64,000 bases of DNA from Pelagibacterales bacterium SAG-MED15. GTDB lineage: Bacteria > Pseudomonadota > Alphaproteobacteria > Pelagibacterales > Pelagibacteraceae. The position numbers were made by a program, and so were the translations under genes. Position 1 is the first letter of the stretch. Every line of letters starts with the position of its first letter. This document shows positions 18,357 through 28,682 of this stretch, piece by piece. The notes below the pieces were generated by a model. That model searched no databases, was not told the origin of the DNA, and saw only the letters and a list, made by a program, of their open reading frames with translations. The DNA is taken from positions 1 to 64,000 of the forward strand of contig JACWDM010000007.1 in assembly GCA_014654065.1 (NCBI GenBank), given 5' to 3'.

Positions 18357-19472
18357 ATGAAAAAAATAATTTTTAATCAATTATTGAAAGATATTTTTAA
18401 GTTTTTTTTACTTTCGAGCTTAAGTTTATCCTTAATAATATGGGTAATACAAGCTGTCAATTTTCTAGATTATATATCTGAAGACGGTCATGGACTTGCA
18501 ACATATTTTAGTATTACTTTTTTAAACTTCCCCAAAATATTCAGCAGAATAATGCCATTTTGCATATTTATCAGTGTTTTTTATACTTTGAGCAGATACG
18601 AATTAAGAAATGAATTGGTTATATTTTGGAATATCGGTATTAATAAAATAAAGTTTGTAAATGTAATACTTATTTTCTCATGCACTTTTTTAATCTTACA
18701 AGTATTACTTAATTCTCTAATTGTCCCAAAAACTTTAGATAGCGCAAGAGATCAAATTAGAAATTCTAATGTAGATTTTTTTCCAAACTTAATAAAGGAA
18801 AAAAAATTTATTGATGTTGTCGAGAATTTAACAATTTTTGTAGAAAAAAAGGATAATGATGGAAATCTAATAAATATATATCTAAAAGATAAACTAAAAA
18901 ATGATCAATCACAAATAATTTATGCTGAAAGTGGAAAAATATTATCTTCAAATGGTGATAATTTTTTAATTTTAAATAATGGGAGCTTTGTCGATGTTGA
19001 TAAAAAAAATATTACAAGTTTTGCATTTAAAAAAACTGAAATTAATTTAGCTAAATATTCATCCAAAACTACTAAAACTCCAAAGTTTCAAGAAATTGAA
19101 ACATTTCACTTAATTTCTTGCCTATATAAATTAAATTATAATAAAAGTTTTTCTAATGTTCCAGCTTACTTTCTTTGTGAAAAGAAAGCAGAAAATGATA
19201 TTGATGAAGAATTATTTAAAAGAATTATAAAACCGTTTTTTATACCTACAATAGTTTTAATCGCATCATTAATGATTCTTTATAACAAAGACACTTTTAA
19301 ATATAATAAATTGCAAATAATTTTATTTTTTATTGGCTTCTTTGTAATCGTGATTTCAGAAATATCGGCAAGATATATTGGAAATAGTAAAATTGAGTTT
19401 TTTATATTTGTTCCAATAATATTTTTTTTAATAAGTTATTTTTATTTAATTTTTAAATTGAGGGATGCATAA
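18357..19472 (+). CDS. lptF: LPS export permease LptF
   Basis: Inner-membrane permease of the LptB2FG transporter that extracts LPS and passes it to LptC. The 371 residues show the YjgP/YjgQ layout: two membrane segments near the start (FFLLSSLSLSLIIWVIQAV and a second around residue 55-75), a third near 95-115, a periplasmic beta domain in the middle (IIYAESGKILSSNGDNFLIL), and three C-terminal membrane segments. It opens the lptF-lptG-lptD-surA-pdxA-rsmA plus-strand block; its stop overlaps the lptG start by one base. Confidence 0.9.
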   Translation: MKKIIFNQLLKDIFKFFLLSSLSLSLIIWVIQAVNFLDYISEDGHGLATYFSITFLNFPKIFSRIMPFCIFISVFYTLSRYELRNELVIFWNIGINKIKFVNVILIFSCTFLILQVLLNSLIVPKTLDSARDQIRNSNVDFFPNLIKEKKFIDVVENLTIFVEKKDNDGNLINIYLKDKLKNDQSQIIYAESGKILSSNGDNFLILNNGSFVDVDKKNITSFAFKKTEINLAKYSSKTTKTPKFQEIETFHLISCLYKLNYNKSFSNVPAYFLCEKKAENDIDEELFKRIIKPFFIPTIVLIASLMILYNKDTFKYNKLQIILFFIGFFVIVISEISARYIGNSKIEFFIFVPIIFFLISYFYLIFKLRDA

Positions 19473-20551
19473 TGATCAAAGTTTATCAAAGATATTTAAT
19501 TACATCGTTTATTAAAACCTTATTAATAGTTTTTTCAATTTTTTTTTCGCTTGTTATAATTCTAAATATTTTTGAAGAAGTTTCGTATCTTAAAGAAACA
19601 GATGCTAATTTATTTTTTCCTTTTTTTTTAACCTTACTTAATTCTCCGTCTGTTGTTTATGAGACTTTTCCTTTCATTTTTTTTATTTCAACACAATTTT
19701 TATTCATTAAGCTATTAGATAAAGAAGAATTAGATATTTTTAAAAAAGTGAGTTTAAGTAATATTAAAATTATTTATATTCTATCATTATTCTCATTTAT
19801 TACATCTTTGCTAATAGTTATTATATTTTATAACCTTTCATCAAACTTAAAATTTATCTACTTAGACTTAAAAAACAAATACTCAAAAGATAATAAATAT
19901 CTCGCTGTTGTCACAGAAAATGGTCTTTGGATTAAAGATGAAATTAATAATAATATAAATATTATAAACGCTGAAAGGATTGATGGAAATACACTTTATG
20001 AGATAACTATAAATCAATTTACAGGAAATTATGATAATTTTAATAATATTTTAGTAGATGAAGCAAATATTGAAAATAAAAATTGGATCCTAAAAAATGC
20101 TAACTATTCTTCAAAAAACTTAGGTGTTGAGAATTCTAAAAATACAATATTTGAGACAAATTTTGACTCTGAACAAATTAGTAAACTATTTTCTGACCTG
20201 TCTTCTTTAAATTTTATTGAACTAAATAACCTAAAATCTGAATACAGTAAGATTGGTTACTCAATAACAAATATCAATATTCATTTTCATAAAATAATAT
20301 CTTATCCAATAAACCTAACTATTATGACAGTTTTTGGCTGTATAATAATGCTAAATATCAAAAGAAATAACTCAAAAATATTTCATTTAATATTAGGAAC
20401 CTTATGTTCTGTAATAATTTATTATATAAATTATTTTTCTGGATTGCTTGGTGAAAATGAAAAAATGCCAGAGTTTTTAGCTATATGGCTACCTTTAATG
20501 TTAATTTCATTATTCTGTTTAATCGGGCTAGTCAGAATAAATGAAAAATAG
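19472..20551 (+). CDS. lptG: LPS export permease LptG
   Basis: Partner of LptF in the inner-membrane LPS extractor. The 359-residue protein starts YQRYLITSFIKTLLIVFSIF, a typical LptG opening, with membrane segments at about 15-35, 55-75 and 95-115, a periplasmic beta domain (residues about 130-250, NGLWIKDEINNNINIINAER) and three closing membrane helices. Assignment of F versus G follows gene order. It overlaps lptF by one base and lptD by about 11 nt. Confidence 0.9.
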   Translation: MIKVYQRYLITSFIKTLLIVFSIFFSLVIILNIFEEVSYLKETDANLFFPFFLTLLNSPSVVYETFPFIFFISTQFLFIKLLDKEELDIFKKVSLSNIKIIYILSLFSFITSLLIVIIFYNLSSNLKFIYLDLKNKYSKDNKYLAVVTENGLWIKDEINNNINIINAERIDGNTLYEITINQFTGNYDNFNNILVDEANIENKNWILKNANYSSKNLGVENSKNTIFETNFDSEQISKLFSDLSSLNFIELNNLKSEYSKIGYSITNINIHFHKIISYPINLTIMTVFGCIIMLNIKRNNSKIFHLILGTLCSVIIYYINYFSGLLGENEKMPEFLAIWLPLMLISLFCLIGLVRINEK

Positions 20552-22955
20552 AATAATAATGAATAAGATAAAAATAATTTTTTATATTTTGTTAATTGTG
20601 ATTTTTAAAGTTTCTAGTTCATCAAGTGAAGATTTTTTTTTTGAAGGAACTGAAATTCAAATACTTAACAATGGAGAAAAATTAAAATCAGATAAAGGTG
20701 TGAAAATTACATCATCAAATGACTTAAAAATAACTGCAGATGAGTTTGAATATGATAAATCAAAAAACGAGCTTATTTTAAATGGTAATGTTTTAATAGA
20801 AGATGAATTAAACCAAACAATAATTAAAACAGTTAAAACAGTTTATGATAAAAATTCTGAAATTATAAATACCTTTGAATATACTGAAATAGAGATTGAT
20901 AATAAAATTTTTTTAAAAACAAAAGATTTATTCTACTCAAAAAAAAATAATAAATTAAAATCAAATTATAAAACTGAAGTAATAGATAATTATGGAAATA
21001 TTTTTATAGTTGATGAATTTTTATTAAATTTGAAAAATAAAATTTTAAAAGGTAAAAATGCAAAATTAAATGATAAAGATGGAAATAGTTATAAATTTGA
21101 AAATTTCTTTAGTGATTTCACGAATAATGAATTATATGGAAAAGATTTAAAAGTGAATTTTTCCAGTGAGTCATTTGGAAATCAAATTAATGAGCCAAGA
21201 CTATATGGAAATATATTTTCTTCAAATGATAATGTAACTAAAATATCTAAAGGATCTTTTACTACTTGTAAAACGAGAGATAACTGTCCTCCTTGGATAA
21301 TAACTGCTAAAGAAGTAGAGCATGATAAAGAAAAAAAAATAATTAGCTATCGAGATGCTTGGTTAAAAGTTTATGATAAACCTGTTTTATATTTCCCAAA
21401 ATTTTTTCATCCAGACCCATCAGTAAAAAGGCAATCAGGTTTTTTAGTACCTCGATTTAATGACTCATCTAATACTGGTACTTCGTTTCAAATTCCTTAT
21501 TTTAAAGTTTTAGCAGATAATAAAGACATGACAATTACACCTACAATTTTTACTGATAATAGCTTTATCGTACAAAATGAGTACAGAAGAGTTGAAAAAA
21601 ATTATGAACATATATCTGATTTAAGTCTTTTTTCCTCAGCACTATCTGATGATAATCAAGTATCTAAATCTCATTTTTTTTCTAATACTAATATTGAACT
21701 TGAAGATAGCTATTTTAAATTATCTGATTTAGAAGTTAATCTTGAACAAGTTTCAAATGATACATATTTAAAAAAATATGATATCAATTCTCCACTAATA
21801 AAAAGTGAAAGTCTTTTACATTCATTTGTTAAATATGAAGGTTATAATGAATTTAGCTCTTTAGATTTAAGCATGGAAGTGTACGAAGATTTATCTAAAA
21901 AAGAGCATGATAGATATGAGGTAATACTGCCTAATATGAATTTCTCTAAAGATTTTTCAAATGATTTGAGTTTGTTAGGAAGTTTAGATTTCTCAACTAG
22001 TTTTTTTCAAAAACAATTTCAAACTAATAGTTATTTGCAGAGTTTAAATAATTCTTTAATGTATTCGTCTCCAAGAATATTTCAAAATAATGGATTAATA
22101 CAAGATTATAAATTAAGAATTACTAACCCAAACGAAAGATCAGAAATTGGATCTGATAATGTGAGCGATACAAAAAACCAGCTATTCTCTCAGTTAATGT
22201 ACACACTTAGTTTTCCATTAAAAAAACAGTCAGAATTATATAATAATTTTTTAACACCAAATTTCTCATATAGGTTCAGTCCTAATATTACTAAAAATAT
22301 TTCTTCAAAAGATAATAGATTAGATTTTTCTAGTGTTAATTCTTTTAATAGAATATCTGACTCAGATACAGTTGAGGGAGGGCATTCAATTACAACAAGT
22401 ATGAGCTACTCAAAAGTAGACTTTGCAGGAAATGAAAAAATTTCTTTTGATATTGCTCAAGTTGTAAGAGATGTACCAAATCCAGATTTACCAGTTAAAT
22501 CTACACTTAATAAAAAATATTCAGATGTAATTGGTAAATTAAAAATTAATCTTTCTGAAGTATTGAGTTTGGATTATGATTTTATGCTAGATGATGGCCT
22601 TCAAAAATCAAACTATAACTCAATAAAAACAAGTTTAAATTTTAATAAATTAGTAACATCTTTTGAGTTTTTAGAGGAAAGTGATCTTATAGGACAAAAT
22701 CATTATATCGGAAATGAAACATCGTATAAAATTGACGAAAACAATAGTCTAGCGTTTAGTACAAGGTCTAATAGAGAAATAGATATGACAGAATTTTACA
22801 ATTTAATTTATCAATATGAAAATGACTGCTTAAGGGCTGCACTTGAATATAATAAAAAATTTTATAGCGATGGTGATATTAAGCCAGAAGAAGAGCTGTT
22901 ATTTTCTTTGACAATAATTCCTTTCTCAAAATTTAATTCAACAAATTTAAAGTAA
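20541..22955 (+). CDS. lptD: LPS assembly outer-membrane protein LptD
   Basis: Outer-membrane beta-barrel that inserts LPS into the outer leaflet. The 804 residues begin with a signal peptide (IIFYILLIVIFKVSSSSSEDF), then an OstA-like beta-jellyroll domain with LKITADEFEYDKSKNELILN and repeated strands, followed by the large barrel with the conserved SFTTCKTRDNCPPWIITAKE and KPVLYFPKFFHPDPSVKRQS block. The C-terminal barrel strands end in FSLTIIPFSKF. Start uncertain: ATG 20541 overlaps lptG, and ATG 20559 is equally plausible. Its presence indicates LPS transport to the outer membrane. Confidence 0.93.
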   Translation: MKNRIIMNKIKIIFYILLIVIFKVSSSSSEDFFFEGTEIQILNNGEKLKSDKGVKITSSNDLKITADEFEYDKSKNELILNGNVLIEDELNQTIIKTVKTVYDKNSEIINTFEYTEIEIDNKIFLKTKDLFYSKKNNKLKSNYKTEVIDNYGNIFIVDEFLLNLKNKILKGKNAKLNDKDGNSYKFENFFSDFTNNELYGKDLKVNFSSESFGNQINEPRLYGNIFSSNDNVTKISKGSFTTCKTRDNCPPWIITAKEVEHDKEKKIISYRDAWLKVYDKPVLYFPKFFHPDPSVKRQSGFLVPRFNDSSNTGTSFQIPYFKVLADNKDMTITPTIFTDNSFIVQNEYRRVEKNYEHISDLSLFSSALSDDNQVSKSHFFSNTNIELEDSYFKLSDLEVNLEQVSNDTYLKKYDINSPLIKSESLLHSFVKYEGYNEFSSLDLSMEVYEDLSKKEHDRYEVILPNMNFSKDFSNDLSLLGSLDFSTSFFQKQFQTNSYLQSLNNSLMYSSPRIFQNNGLIQDYKLRITNPNERSEIGSDNVSDTKNQLFSQLMYTLSFPLKKQSELYNNFLTPNFSYRFSPNITKNISSKDNRLDFSSVNSFNRISDSDTVEGGHSITTSMSYSKVDFAGNEKISFDIAQVVRDVPNPDLPVKSTLNKKYSDVIGKLKINLSEVLSLDYDFMLDDGLQKSNYNSIKTSLNFNKLVTSFEFLEESDLIGQNHYIGNETSYKIDENNSLAFSTRSNREIDMTEFYNLIYQYENDCLRAALEYNKKFYSDGDIKPEEELLFSLTIIPFSKFNSTNLK

Positions 22956-22956
22956 A

Positions 22957-23898
22957 ATGAGAATGAAAAATTATTTTTTAATTTTTGTGGTATTAATAAT
23001 TAAATTGACATATCTAAATACTGCATACGCAGATAAAATCTCTATATTATATAAAGTAGAAAATTCTCCAATAACAAATAAAGATATAGCTAAGGAAATT
23101 AATTATCTAAGTCTTTTTAATAAGGAACTAAAGAATATAGATGAAGAACAATTAATTAAATATGCAAGTAAATCAGCTATAAGGTACAAAGTAAAAAAGA
23201 ATAAATTATTAGAAGTTTTTAAATTTGGCGAAAATGATGAATTAGTTAATCGACAAGTAAAAGTTTTAGTAAGTGATTTAAATTTAAATCAGTTACAATT
23301 TGAGCAATTACTTGATCAACTTGGATTATCTTTAACTTTTATAAAAAAAAAAATTGAAATTGAATTTTTATGGAATAGATTAATAATTGCTCTTTATAAG
23401 GACAAACTAAATATTAATGTTTCTGAAATCGAAAAAAAGTTAAAAAGTGATTTAAATGATCCATCAAATTTTATTGATGAGTTTTTGCTGTACGAAATTT
23501 TTTTTTCACCTAATCAAAAAACAAATATCGATAATGAAATAATGAAAGTGTATAATAGTATAGAAGATATCGGTTTTGAAAAAACCGCAAACATAATGAG
23601 TGAGGCTCAGTCATCAAAACTTGGTGGCAAAATTGGTTGGGTTACGGAAAACCAATTATCTAAAGAAATTTTTGACAGAGTAAAAATTTTAGAAGTTGGC
23701 AAACATACAGGTGCTATTAATATAGTTGGTGGAATAATAATTTTACATCTTAAGGAAAAAAGAAAAATTGAGTCAGATTTAAATTATGAAGATGAATTAA
23801 AAAAAATAATTTCTGCAGAAAGGGATAGACAGCTAACACAGTACTCATCCGTATTTTATAAAAAAATTGAAATAAATACAAAAATTTATGAGAACTAA
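22957..23898 (+). CDS. surA: SurA-like periplasmic chaperone/peptidyl-prolyl isomerase
   Basis: Periplasmic chaperone for outer-membrane proteins. It has a signal peptide (FLIFVVLIIKLTYLNTAYA), an N-terminal SurA helical domain (NSPITNKDIAKEINYLSLFN and following helices), and one parvulin-type PPIase domain marked by SSKLGGKIGWVTENQLSKEI and VGGIIILHLKEKR. At 313 residues it is much shorter than E. coli SurA (428) and has room for a single parvulin domain. Its position after lptD and before pdxA matches SurA in many proteobacteria. The last 11 bases overlap pdxA. Confidence 0.85.
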   Translation: MRMKNYFLIFVVLIIKLTYLNTAYADKISILYKVENSPITNKDIAKEINYLSLFNKELKNIDEEQLIKYASKSAIRYKVKKNKLLEVFKFGENDELVNRQVKVLVSDLNLNQLQFEQLLDQLGLSLTFIKKKIEIEFLWNRLIIALYKDKLNINVSEIEKKLKSDLNDPSNFIDEFLLYEIFFSPNQKTNIDNEIMKVYNSIEDIGFEKTANIMSEAQSSKLGGKIGWVTENQLSKEIFDRVKILEVGKHTGAINIVGGIIILHLKEKRKIESDLNYEDELKKIISAERDRQLTQYSSVFYKKIEINTKIYEN

Positions 23899-24868
23899 TC
23901 CTATAATTATTGTAGCTGGGGAACCATACAGTATTTTTTTAGAAATTTTTTTTAAATCTTTAAAAAAAAGAAAGATAAAAAATCTCAAAAATCCAATAGT
24001 TCTCATTTGCTCAAAAAAACTTTTAACTAAGCAAATGCATAAGCTAAAATATAATTACAAAATTAATGATGTTTCATTAAAAGATTTTAAGAAAAAAAAT
24101 ATAAACAATAAAAAAATAAATATTATTAATGTTGATTTTAAATTTAATAAGATATTTGATAAAATTTCTTATAAATCTGAGAGTTACTTAAAGAATTGCT
24201 TTGATATAGCAATATCTATAATTAAAAACACAAATATAAAGGCTATTATAAACGGACCTATTTCAAAAAAATATTTTTTAAAAAGAAGATTTTCTGGAAT
24301 GACAGAATATTTTGCAAAAAAGAGCAATAGCAAAGGAAAAGAGGTAATGTTAATTTATAATGATAAATTGTCTGTAAGCCCTCTAACTACACATTTGCCA
24401 TTAAAAAAAATTTTTAAAGAAATAACACAAAAAAAAATTATAAAAAATATAATGACAACAAATAATTTTTTTAAATTACATTTAAAAAAAAAAGCACGAA
24501 TAGGTATCACCGGCTTAAACCCACATTGCGAAAGCACTGAAAAGTTATCTGAAGAAAAAAAGGTTTTAGAGCCAGCAATTAGAAAGTTAAAAAAAATTGG
24601 AATTAAAGTTTCAGGTCCTTTTCCAGCGGATACAATATTTATGAAAAAGAATTTAAAAAGGTTTAATTTAATCATTGGTATGTATCATGATCAAGTATTA
24701 ACACCGATAAAGACCCTTCATGAATTTAATGCGATTAATATTACTTTAGGTTTGCCTTTTTTAAGAATTACCCCTGATCATGGAACAAACAATCAAATGT
24801 TAGGAAAAAATTTATCAAACCCAACTAGTCTAATCAAGGCAATACTTTTTACTAAAAAAATTAAGTGA
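23888..24868 (+). CDS. pdxA: 4-hydroxythreonine-4-phosphate dehydrogenase
   Basis: Oxidises 4-phosphohydroxythreonine in the DXP-dependent vitamin B6 pathway. The 326-residue protein has the metal/substrate motifs: NGPISKKYFL, SGMTEYFAKK, TTHLPLKKIF (metal His), GLNPHCESTEKLSEEKKVLE, GPFPADTIF, GMYHDQVLTPIKTL (metal His) and ITPDHGTNNQM (metal His). All three His ligands are present. It is embedded between surA and rsmA with overlaps at both ends (GTGA overlap with rsmA), the classic surA-pdxA-rsmA order. Confidence 0.95.
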   Translation: MRTNPIIIVAGEPYSIFLEIFFKSLKKRKIKNLKNPIVLICSKKLLTKQMHKLKYNYKINDVSLKDFKKKNINNKKINIINVDFKFNKIFDKISYKSESYLKNCFDIAISIIKNTNIKAIINGPISKKYFLKRRFSGMTEYFAKKSNSKGKEVMLIYNDKLSVSPLTTHLPLKKIFKEITQKKIIKNIMTTNNFFKLHLKKKARIGITGLNPHCESTEKLSEEKKVLEPAIRKLKKIGIKVSGPFPADTIFMKKNLKRFNLIIGMYHDQVLTPIKTLHEFNAINITLGLPFLRITPDHGTNNQMLGKNLSNPTSLIKAILFTKKIK

Positions 24869-25653
24869 AGATAAAAGCAAAAAAAAGTTTAGGACAAAAC
24901 TTCTTAATTGATAAAAATATACTCAAAAAAATTTCAGATTTAATTTTATTAAATAAGAATAGTAATATAGTGGAAATCGGCCCTGGTACTGGAGCTCTTA
25001 CTGAATTTTTAATTAGAAAAAAAACAAAAAATATAACCATAATCGAAAAAGATTTTAATCTGGCAAAAAATCTAAAAAAAAAATTTAATGAAAAAGTAAA
25101 GGTGATCAATGAAGATATACTTAAATTTAATGACAGTAAAATATTCAGTGCACAAACAGTAGTTTGTGGAAATTTACCATACAATATATCATCACGTATA
25201 CTTGTTAATTTTATTTTAAATCCCTATCAATTCAAATTTGAAAAATTAATTTTTATGTTTCAAAAAGAAATGGCTGATAGAATTTTAGCAAAAGTAAATT
25301 CAAAAAACTATGGAAGATTGTCTATACTTTCTAACTGGAAATTTAATATAAAAAAAATAATTGATATCAGCCCCAATTCTTTTTATCCTAAGCCAAAAGT
25401 TGATAGTTCTTTATTAGTTTTTATTAAAAAAAAGGAATATAAAAAATTTAAAAATCCAAAAAATTTAGAATTTATAACTAGGGTTTTTTTTAATCAAAGA
25501 AGAAAAAAAATAAAAAAACCTTTAAATGTAATTTTTAATAGAAATTTGAATTGCTTAAGAGAATTAAACTTAGATCTTGATTTAAGACCTCAAAATATAG
25601 GATTAAAAACTTATTTTGACTTAGTTGCCATTTATGAAAATTTAGTTAATTAA
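24865..25653 (+). CDS. rsmA: 16S rRNA dimethyladenosine transferase
   Basis: KsgA/RsmA dimethylates A1518 and A1519 of 16S rRNA. It starts at a GTG overlapping the pdxA stop (GTGA) and reads [20 protein letters not shown], then the SAM-binding [15 protein letters not shown], the catalytic motif [12 protein letters not shown] (NLPY), and [14 protein letters not shown]. The 262 residues are normal length. It converges on gmk with a 12-nt overlap. Confidence 0.95.
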   Translation: MKIKAKKSLGQNFLIDKNILKKISDLILLNKNSNIVEIGPGTGALTEFLIRKKTKNITIIEKDFNLAKNLKKKFNEKVKVINEDILKFNDSKIFSAQTVVCGNLPYNISSRILVNFILNPYQFKFEKLIFMFQKEMADRILAKVNSKNYGRLSILSNWKFNIKKIIDISPNSFYPKPKVDSSLLVFIKKKEYKKFKNPKNLEFITRVFFNQRRKKIKKPLNVIFNRNLNCLRELNLDLDLRPQNIGLKTYFDLVAIYENLVN

Positions 25654-26280
25654 TTTTTCAACATGCTGGGAAATAATTTTTTTATCGTATTTTATATTTT
25701 GAATTTTTGAAAATCTAAAACTATCGACTATTTTACTAATTTCACTATAACACTTATCTAGGTCATCATTGATTACAACAAAATCATAATCAACCCAATG
25801 TTTTACATCTTTATAAAAATCTTTCATTCTCTCTGAAGCGATTAACTTATCTTTCATATCTCGATTACTTAGTCTTTCAAAAAGTATCTTTTTACTAGGA
25901 GGTAATACAAAAAAAGTAATTATTTTATATTGTATATTTTGTGACTTTATTTGCTTTGTTCCTTGCCAATCTATATCGAATATTACATTTTTTCCTGAGT
26001 TTAGTGAATCCAAAACTGATTTTTTAGAAGTACCATATAGATTGTTAAAAACTTTTGCATGTTCTAAGAATTTTTTATCATTAATTAACTTTTCAAATTC
26101 AGAATTAGTTACAAAGAAATAATCATTCCCATCAATTTCATTGCTTCTTGGTTTTCTAGTAGTATGTGAAATAGAAATTATAAAATTATTTTTTTTGGAT
26201 AACAACTTAACTAGTGAAGTTTTTCCAGCACCTGATGGTGATGACAATATCACTATTATCCCATCCTTTTGTGAGGACAT
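25642..26280 (-). CDS. gmk: Guanylate kinase
   Basis: Phosphorylates GMP to GDP. The 212-residue protein has the P-loop [15 protein letters not shown], the GMP-binding [37 protein letters not shown] and [18 protein letters not shown]. It closes a minus-strand run fabD-fabG-acpP-gmk, 10 bp downstream of acpP. Confidence 0.96.
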   Translation of the reverse strand: MSSQKDGIIVILSSPSGAGKTSLVKLLSKKNNFIISISHTTRKPRSNEIDGNDYFFVTNSEFEKLINDKKFLEHAKVFNNLYGTSKKSVLDSLNSGKNVIFDIDWQGTKQIKSQNIQYKIITFFVLPPSKKILFERLSNRDMKDKLIASERMKDFYKDVKHWVDYDFVVINDDLDKCYSEISKIVDSFRFSKIQNIKYDKKIISQHVEKLIN

Positions 26281-26290
26281 TTATTCTAGA

Positions 26291-26530
26291 TTAGTTGCTT
26301 TTACTCTCGATAAACTTAATCGCGTCTCCAACTGTTAAAATCTTTTCAGCCTCGCTATCAGAAATTTCTGATCCAAATTCTTCCTCAAAAGCCATTACAA
26401 GCTCAACAGTATCTAAGCTATCTGCACCTAAATCATCAATGAAACTAGCTTCGTCCGTAACTTTAGCCTCTTCGATGCCTAAATGGTCAGCAACAATTTT
26501 TTTAACTTTAGTTGAAATATCATCTGACAT
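26291..26530 (-). CDS. acpP: Acyl carrier protein
   Basis: Carries growing acyl chains on 4'-phosphopantetheine. The 79-residue acidic protein has the attachment motif [20 protein letters not shown] (Ser of DSL) and the four-helix pattern starting [16 protein letters not shown]. It has its own short spacer to fabG (49 bp) with an AGGAT ribosome-binding site. A 79-residue frame exactly antisense to it (26295-26534) is a shadow. Confidence 0.97.
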   Translation of the reverse strand: MSDDISTKVKKIVADHLGIEEAKVTDEASFIDDLGADSLDTVELVMAFEEEFGSEISDSEAEKILTVGDAIKFIESKSN

Positions 26531-26579
26531 ATAAATCCTTTTGTTATATTTTTTGTTATTAGATTATTAATCAACTTTG

Positions 26580-27314
26580 TCAAGCCATATACATGCCCCC
26601 ATTAACATGTATAGTTTCTCCAGTTATGTAAGATGCAGCCTCAGATGCTAAAAAAGCAACAGAATTTGATACATCTTCACCATTACCCAACTTGTTCATT
26701 GGGATTCTTGACATTAGTATAGTTTTGATGTCTTCGTTGATTTTGTCAGTCATATTAGTTTGAATAAAACCAGGTGAAACACAATTGACAGTTATATTTT
26801 TTTTTGCATATTCTATAGCTAAACTTTTAGACATAGCTATTACACCTGCTTTTGAAGAAGTATAATTTGCTTGCCCTAGATTACCAGTGTGACCAACAAT
26901 AGATGTTATATTTACAACTCTTCCAAATTTATTTTTTAACATTTTTTTTATTGCATATTTGCACATATAAAAAGTTGATGACAAATTAACATCTATTACT
27001 TTTTGCCACTCCTCGCTTTTCATTCTTAGGGATAAATTGTCTAAAGTAATACCTGCATTATTTATCAAAATATCTAATCCATTCAATTTTGATGTACACT
27101 CATCTATAAAATTTTCTATTTCTGAATGCTTTGAAATATCAAATTTTAATATCTCTATATTAGGGTAATTTTCTTTTATACTTTTTAATTTTTCTTCATT
27201 CGTTCCTGTAGCTAAAACTTTACCCTTCATTGAAGAAAATTTTTTAATTAGTTCATTTCCAATTCCACCTGTAGCCCCAGTTATAATTATCTTTTTGTTT
27301 TCAAAATTTATCAT
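26580..27314 (-). CDS. fabG: 3-oxoacyl-[acyl-carrier-protein] reductase
   Basis: NADPH-dependent reduction of 3-oxoacyl-ACP in fatty-acid elongation. Short-chain dehydrogenase of 244 residues with the nucleotide motif ITGATGGIGNELI, the NNAGITLDN motif, catalytic Ser in VVNITSIVGHTGN, YTSSKAG (Tyr and Lys) and the C-terminal YITGETIHVNGGMYMA typical of FabG. Its start overlaps fabD by 14 nt, and acpP follows: a fabD-fabG-acpP unit. Confidence 0.96.
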   Translation of the reverse strand: MINFENKKIIITGATGGIGNELIKKFSSMKGKVLATGTNEEKLKSIKENYPNIEILKFDISKHSEIENFIDECTSKLNGLDILINNAGITLDNLSLRMKSEEWQKVIDVNLSSTFYMCKYAIKKMLKNKFGRVVNITSIVGHTGNLGQANYTSSKAGVIAMSKSLAIEYAKKNITVNCVSPGFIQTNMTDKINEDIKTILMSRIPMNKLGNGEDVSNSVAFLASEAASYITGETIHVNGGMYMA

Positions 27315-28233
27315 TATTTTTTAATATATTTATATCTTCTTCACTATTTATTGCATCAACTTTAACATTTTTATTTATTCTTTTTATTAAACTAGATAAT
27401 ATTTTGCCTGGCCCTATTTCAATAAATTGGTTTACATCTTTCTCTATCATATAATTTACACATTCTCTCCATCTAACTCTGCTTTCAATTTGTTTAATTA
27501 AAAGATCTTTAATTTTATTTGGATTGTTGACTTCCTCTACTGTGACATTTGAAATTAAAGTATTTTTACCCTCATTAATAAGTAAATTTTCTAACTCTTT
27601 TTCCATTATACTTGTTGCTTTGCTCATTAATTCACAATGAAATGGACCACTCACTGGAAGTAAAATATTTTTAATACCATCCTTTTTCAAATCATCTTGT
27701 AGATTTTGTATATCATTGATTTTTCCACTAACAACAAGTTGACTTGAGGAATTATCATTTGCAATATAACATTTATGTTTTTTTTCTTTAATTAAATTTT
27801 CTATTAATGATATTTCTTTTCCTAAAATAGCTAACATACCCCCTTCGCCTCTTGGAGTTGAAGATTGCATGGCATTTCCTCTAACTTTTAATACTTTTAA
27901 GGTATCTTGAAAACTTATTGCTCCTGATGATGCTAAAGCAGTATACTCACCAACTGAGTGACCTGCAAAGAACTTTGCTTTATGTAAATCAACGCCAAAT
28001 TCATTTTTAATTAAGCTAAATATTGAGTAACCAACTAAAAAAATTGCTGGTTGAGTATTTTCTGTTTGATTTAGTTCTTCTTTTGGTCCTTCAAGAATTA
28101 TTTTTGAAAGAGAAAAATTCAGAGTTTCATCTGCTTGATTAAAAAGTCTTTTAACAATATCAAATTTCGTATAAAGATCCCTGCCCATACCGACAATTTG
28201 TGAGCCTTGGCCAGGAAATATTACAGAAAACAT
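27301..28233 (-). CDS. fabD: Malonyl-CoA:ACP transacylase
   Basis: Loads malonate onto ACP. The 310-residue protein has the N-terminal VIFPGQGSQIVGMGRDLY, the active-site GHSVGEYTALASSG (Ser and adjacent His), the substrate Arg in VRGNAMQSSTPRG, and the catalytic His in PVSGPFHCELM. First gene of the fabD-fabG-acpP-gmk minus-strand transcript and divergent from rpsF, with 86 bp between starts. Confidence 0.96.
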   Translation of the reverse strand: MFSVIFPGQGSQIVGMGRDLYTKFDIVKRLFNQADETLNFSLSKIILEGPKEELNQTENTQPAIFLVGYSIFSLIKNEFGVDLHKAKFFAGHSVGEYTALASSGAISFQDTLKVLKVRGNAMQSSTPRGEGGMLAILGKEISLIENLIKEKKHKCYIANDNSSSQLVVSGKINDIQNLQDDLKKDGIKNILLPVSGPFHCELMSKATSIMEKELENLLINEGKNTLISNVTVEEVNNPNKIKDLLIKQIESRVRWRECVNYMIEKDVNQFIEIGPGKILSSLIKRINKNVKVDAINSEEDINILKNNDKF

Positions 28234-28282
28234 ATATTTATTTAATTTTATTAATAAGTTTTAAGTATTGTAATTGAAGAAT

Positions 28283-28288
28283 TATAAT
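28283..28288 (+). promoter_or_regulatory. Candidate -10 element of the rpsF operon promoter
   Basis: A consensus TATAAT lies at 28283-28288 in the divergent fabD/rpsF spacer, placing a likely transcript start near 28295 and a leader of about 25 nt before the rpsF ATG at 28320. No good -35 hexamer is visible at 16-18 bp upstream, and there is no clear Shine-Dalgarno before the ATG. Confidence 0.4.
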
Positions 28289-28319
28289 AGTATATCCTCA
28301 TTTTTTATAAACTAAAATT

Positions 28320-28682
28320 ATGAACTTATACGAACATACAATTGTAGCAAGACAAGACGTGAGCCCTGCTCAGATAAAGCAATTAACAGATAAATACACT
28401 AAAATTATTGAAAAGAACGAAGGAAAAGTTGTCCAAACTCAAATTTGGGGTTTAATAAATCTCTCATATATAATTAAAAAAAACAAGAAGGGTAATTTTA
28501 TCCATTTTAAATTTGAAGGACCAACAAAAACTATTAAAGACATAGAAGAGAATGAAAGTATGGATAAAAATCTTTTAAGATACTTAACTGTAAAAGTTAA
28601 AAAATTTGATCTAGAAACAAATTATTTTGCAAAAAAAGATATAGATGAAAAAAAAATAATTAACAGTAGTGAGGGTAAATAG
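28320..28682 (+). CDS. rpsF: 30S ribosomal protein S6
   Basis: Small-subunit protein that pairs with S18 on the platform. The 120 residues start [20 protein letters not shown] and contain the conserved [19 protein letters not shown] and [15 protein letters not shown], all S6 signatures, with a short Lys/Glu tail. First gene of rpsF-rpsR-rplI-dnaB; its TAG stop shares one base with the rpsR GTG start. Confidence 0.97.
   Translation: MNLYEHTIVARQDVSPAQIKQLTDKYTKIIEKNEGKVVQTQIWGLINLSYIIKKNKKGNFIHFKFEGPTKTIKDIEENESMDKNLLRYLTVKVKKFDLETNYFAKKDIDEKKIINSSEGK

Noticed and set aside
26295..26534. A 79-residue frame exactly opposite acpP.
   Set aside because: Same coordinates as the conserved acyl carrier protein on the other strand; Ser/Ala-rich shadow.
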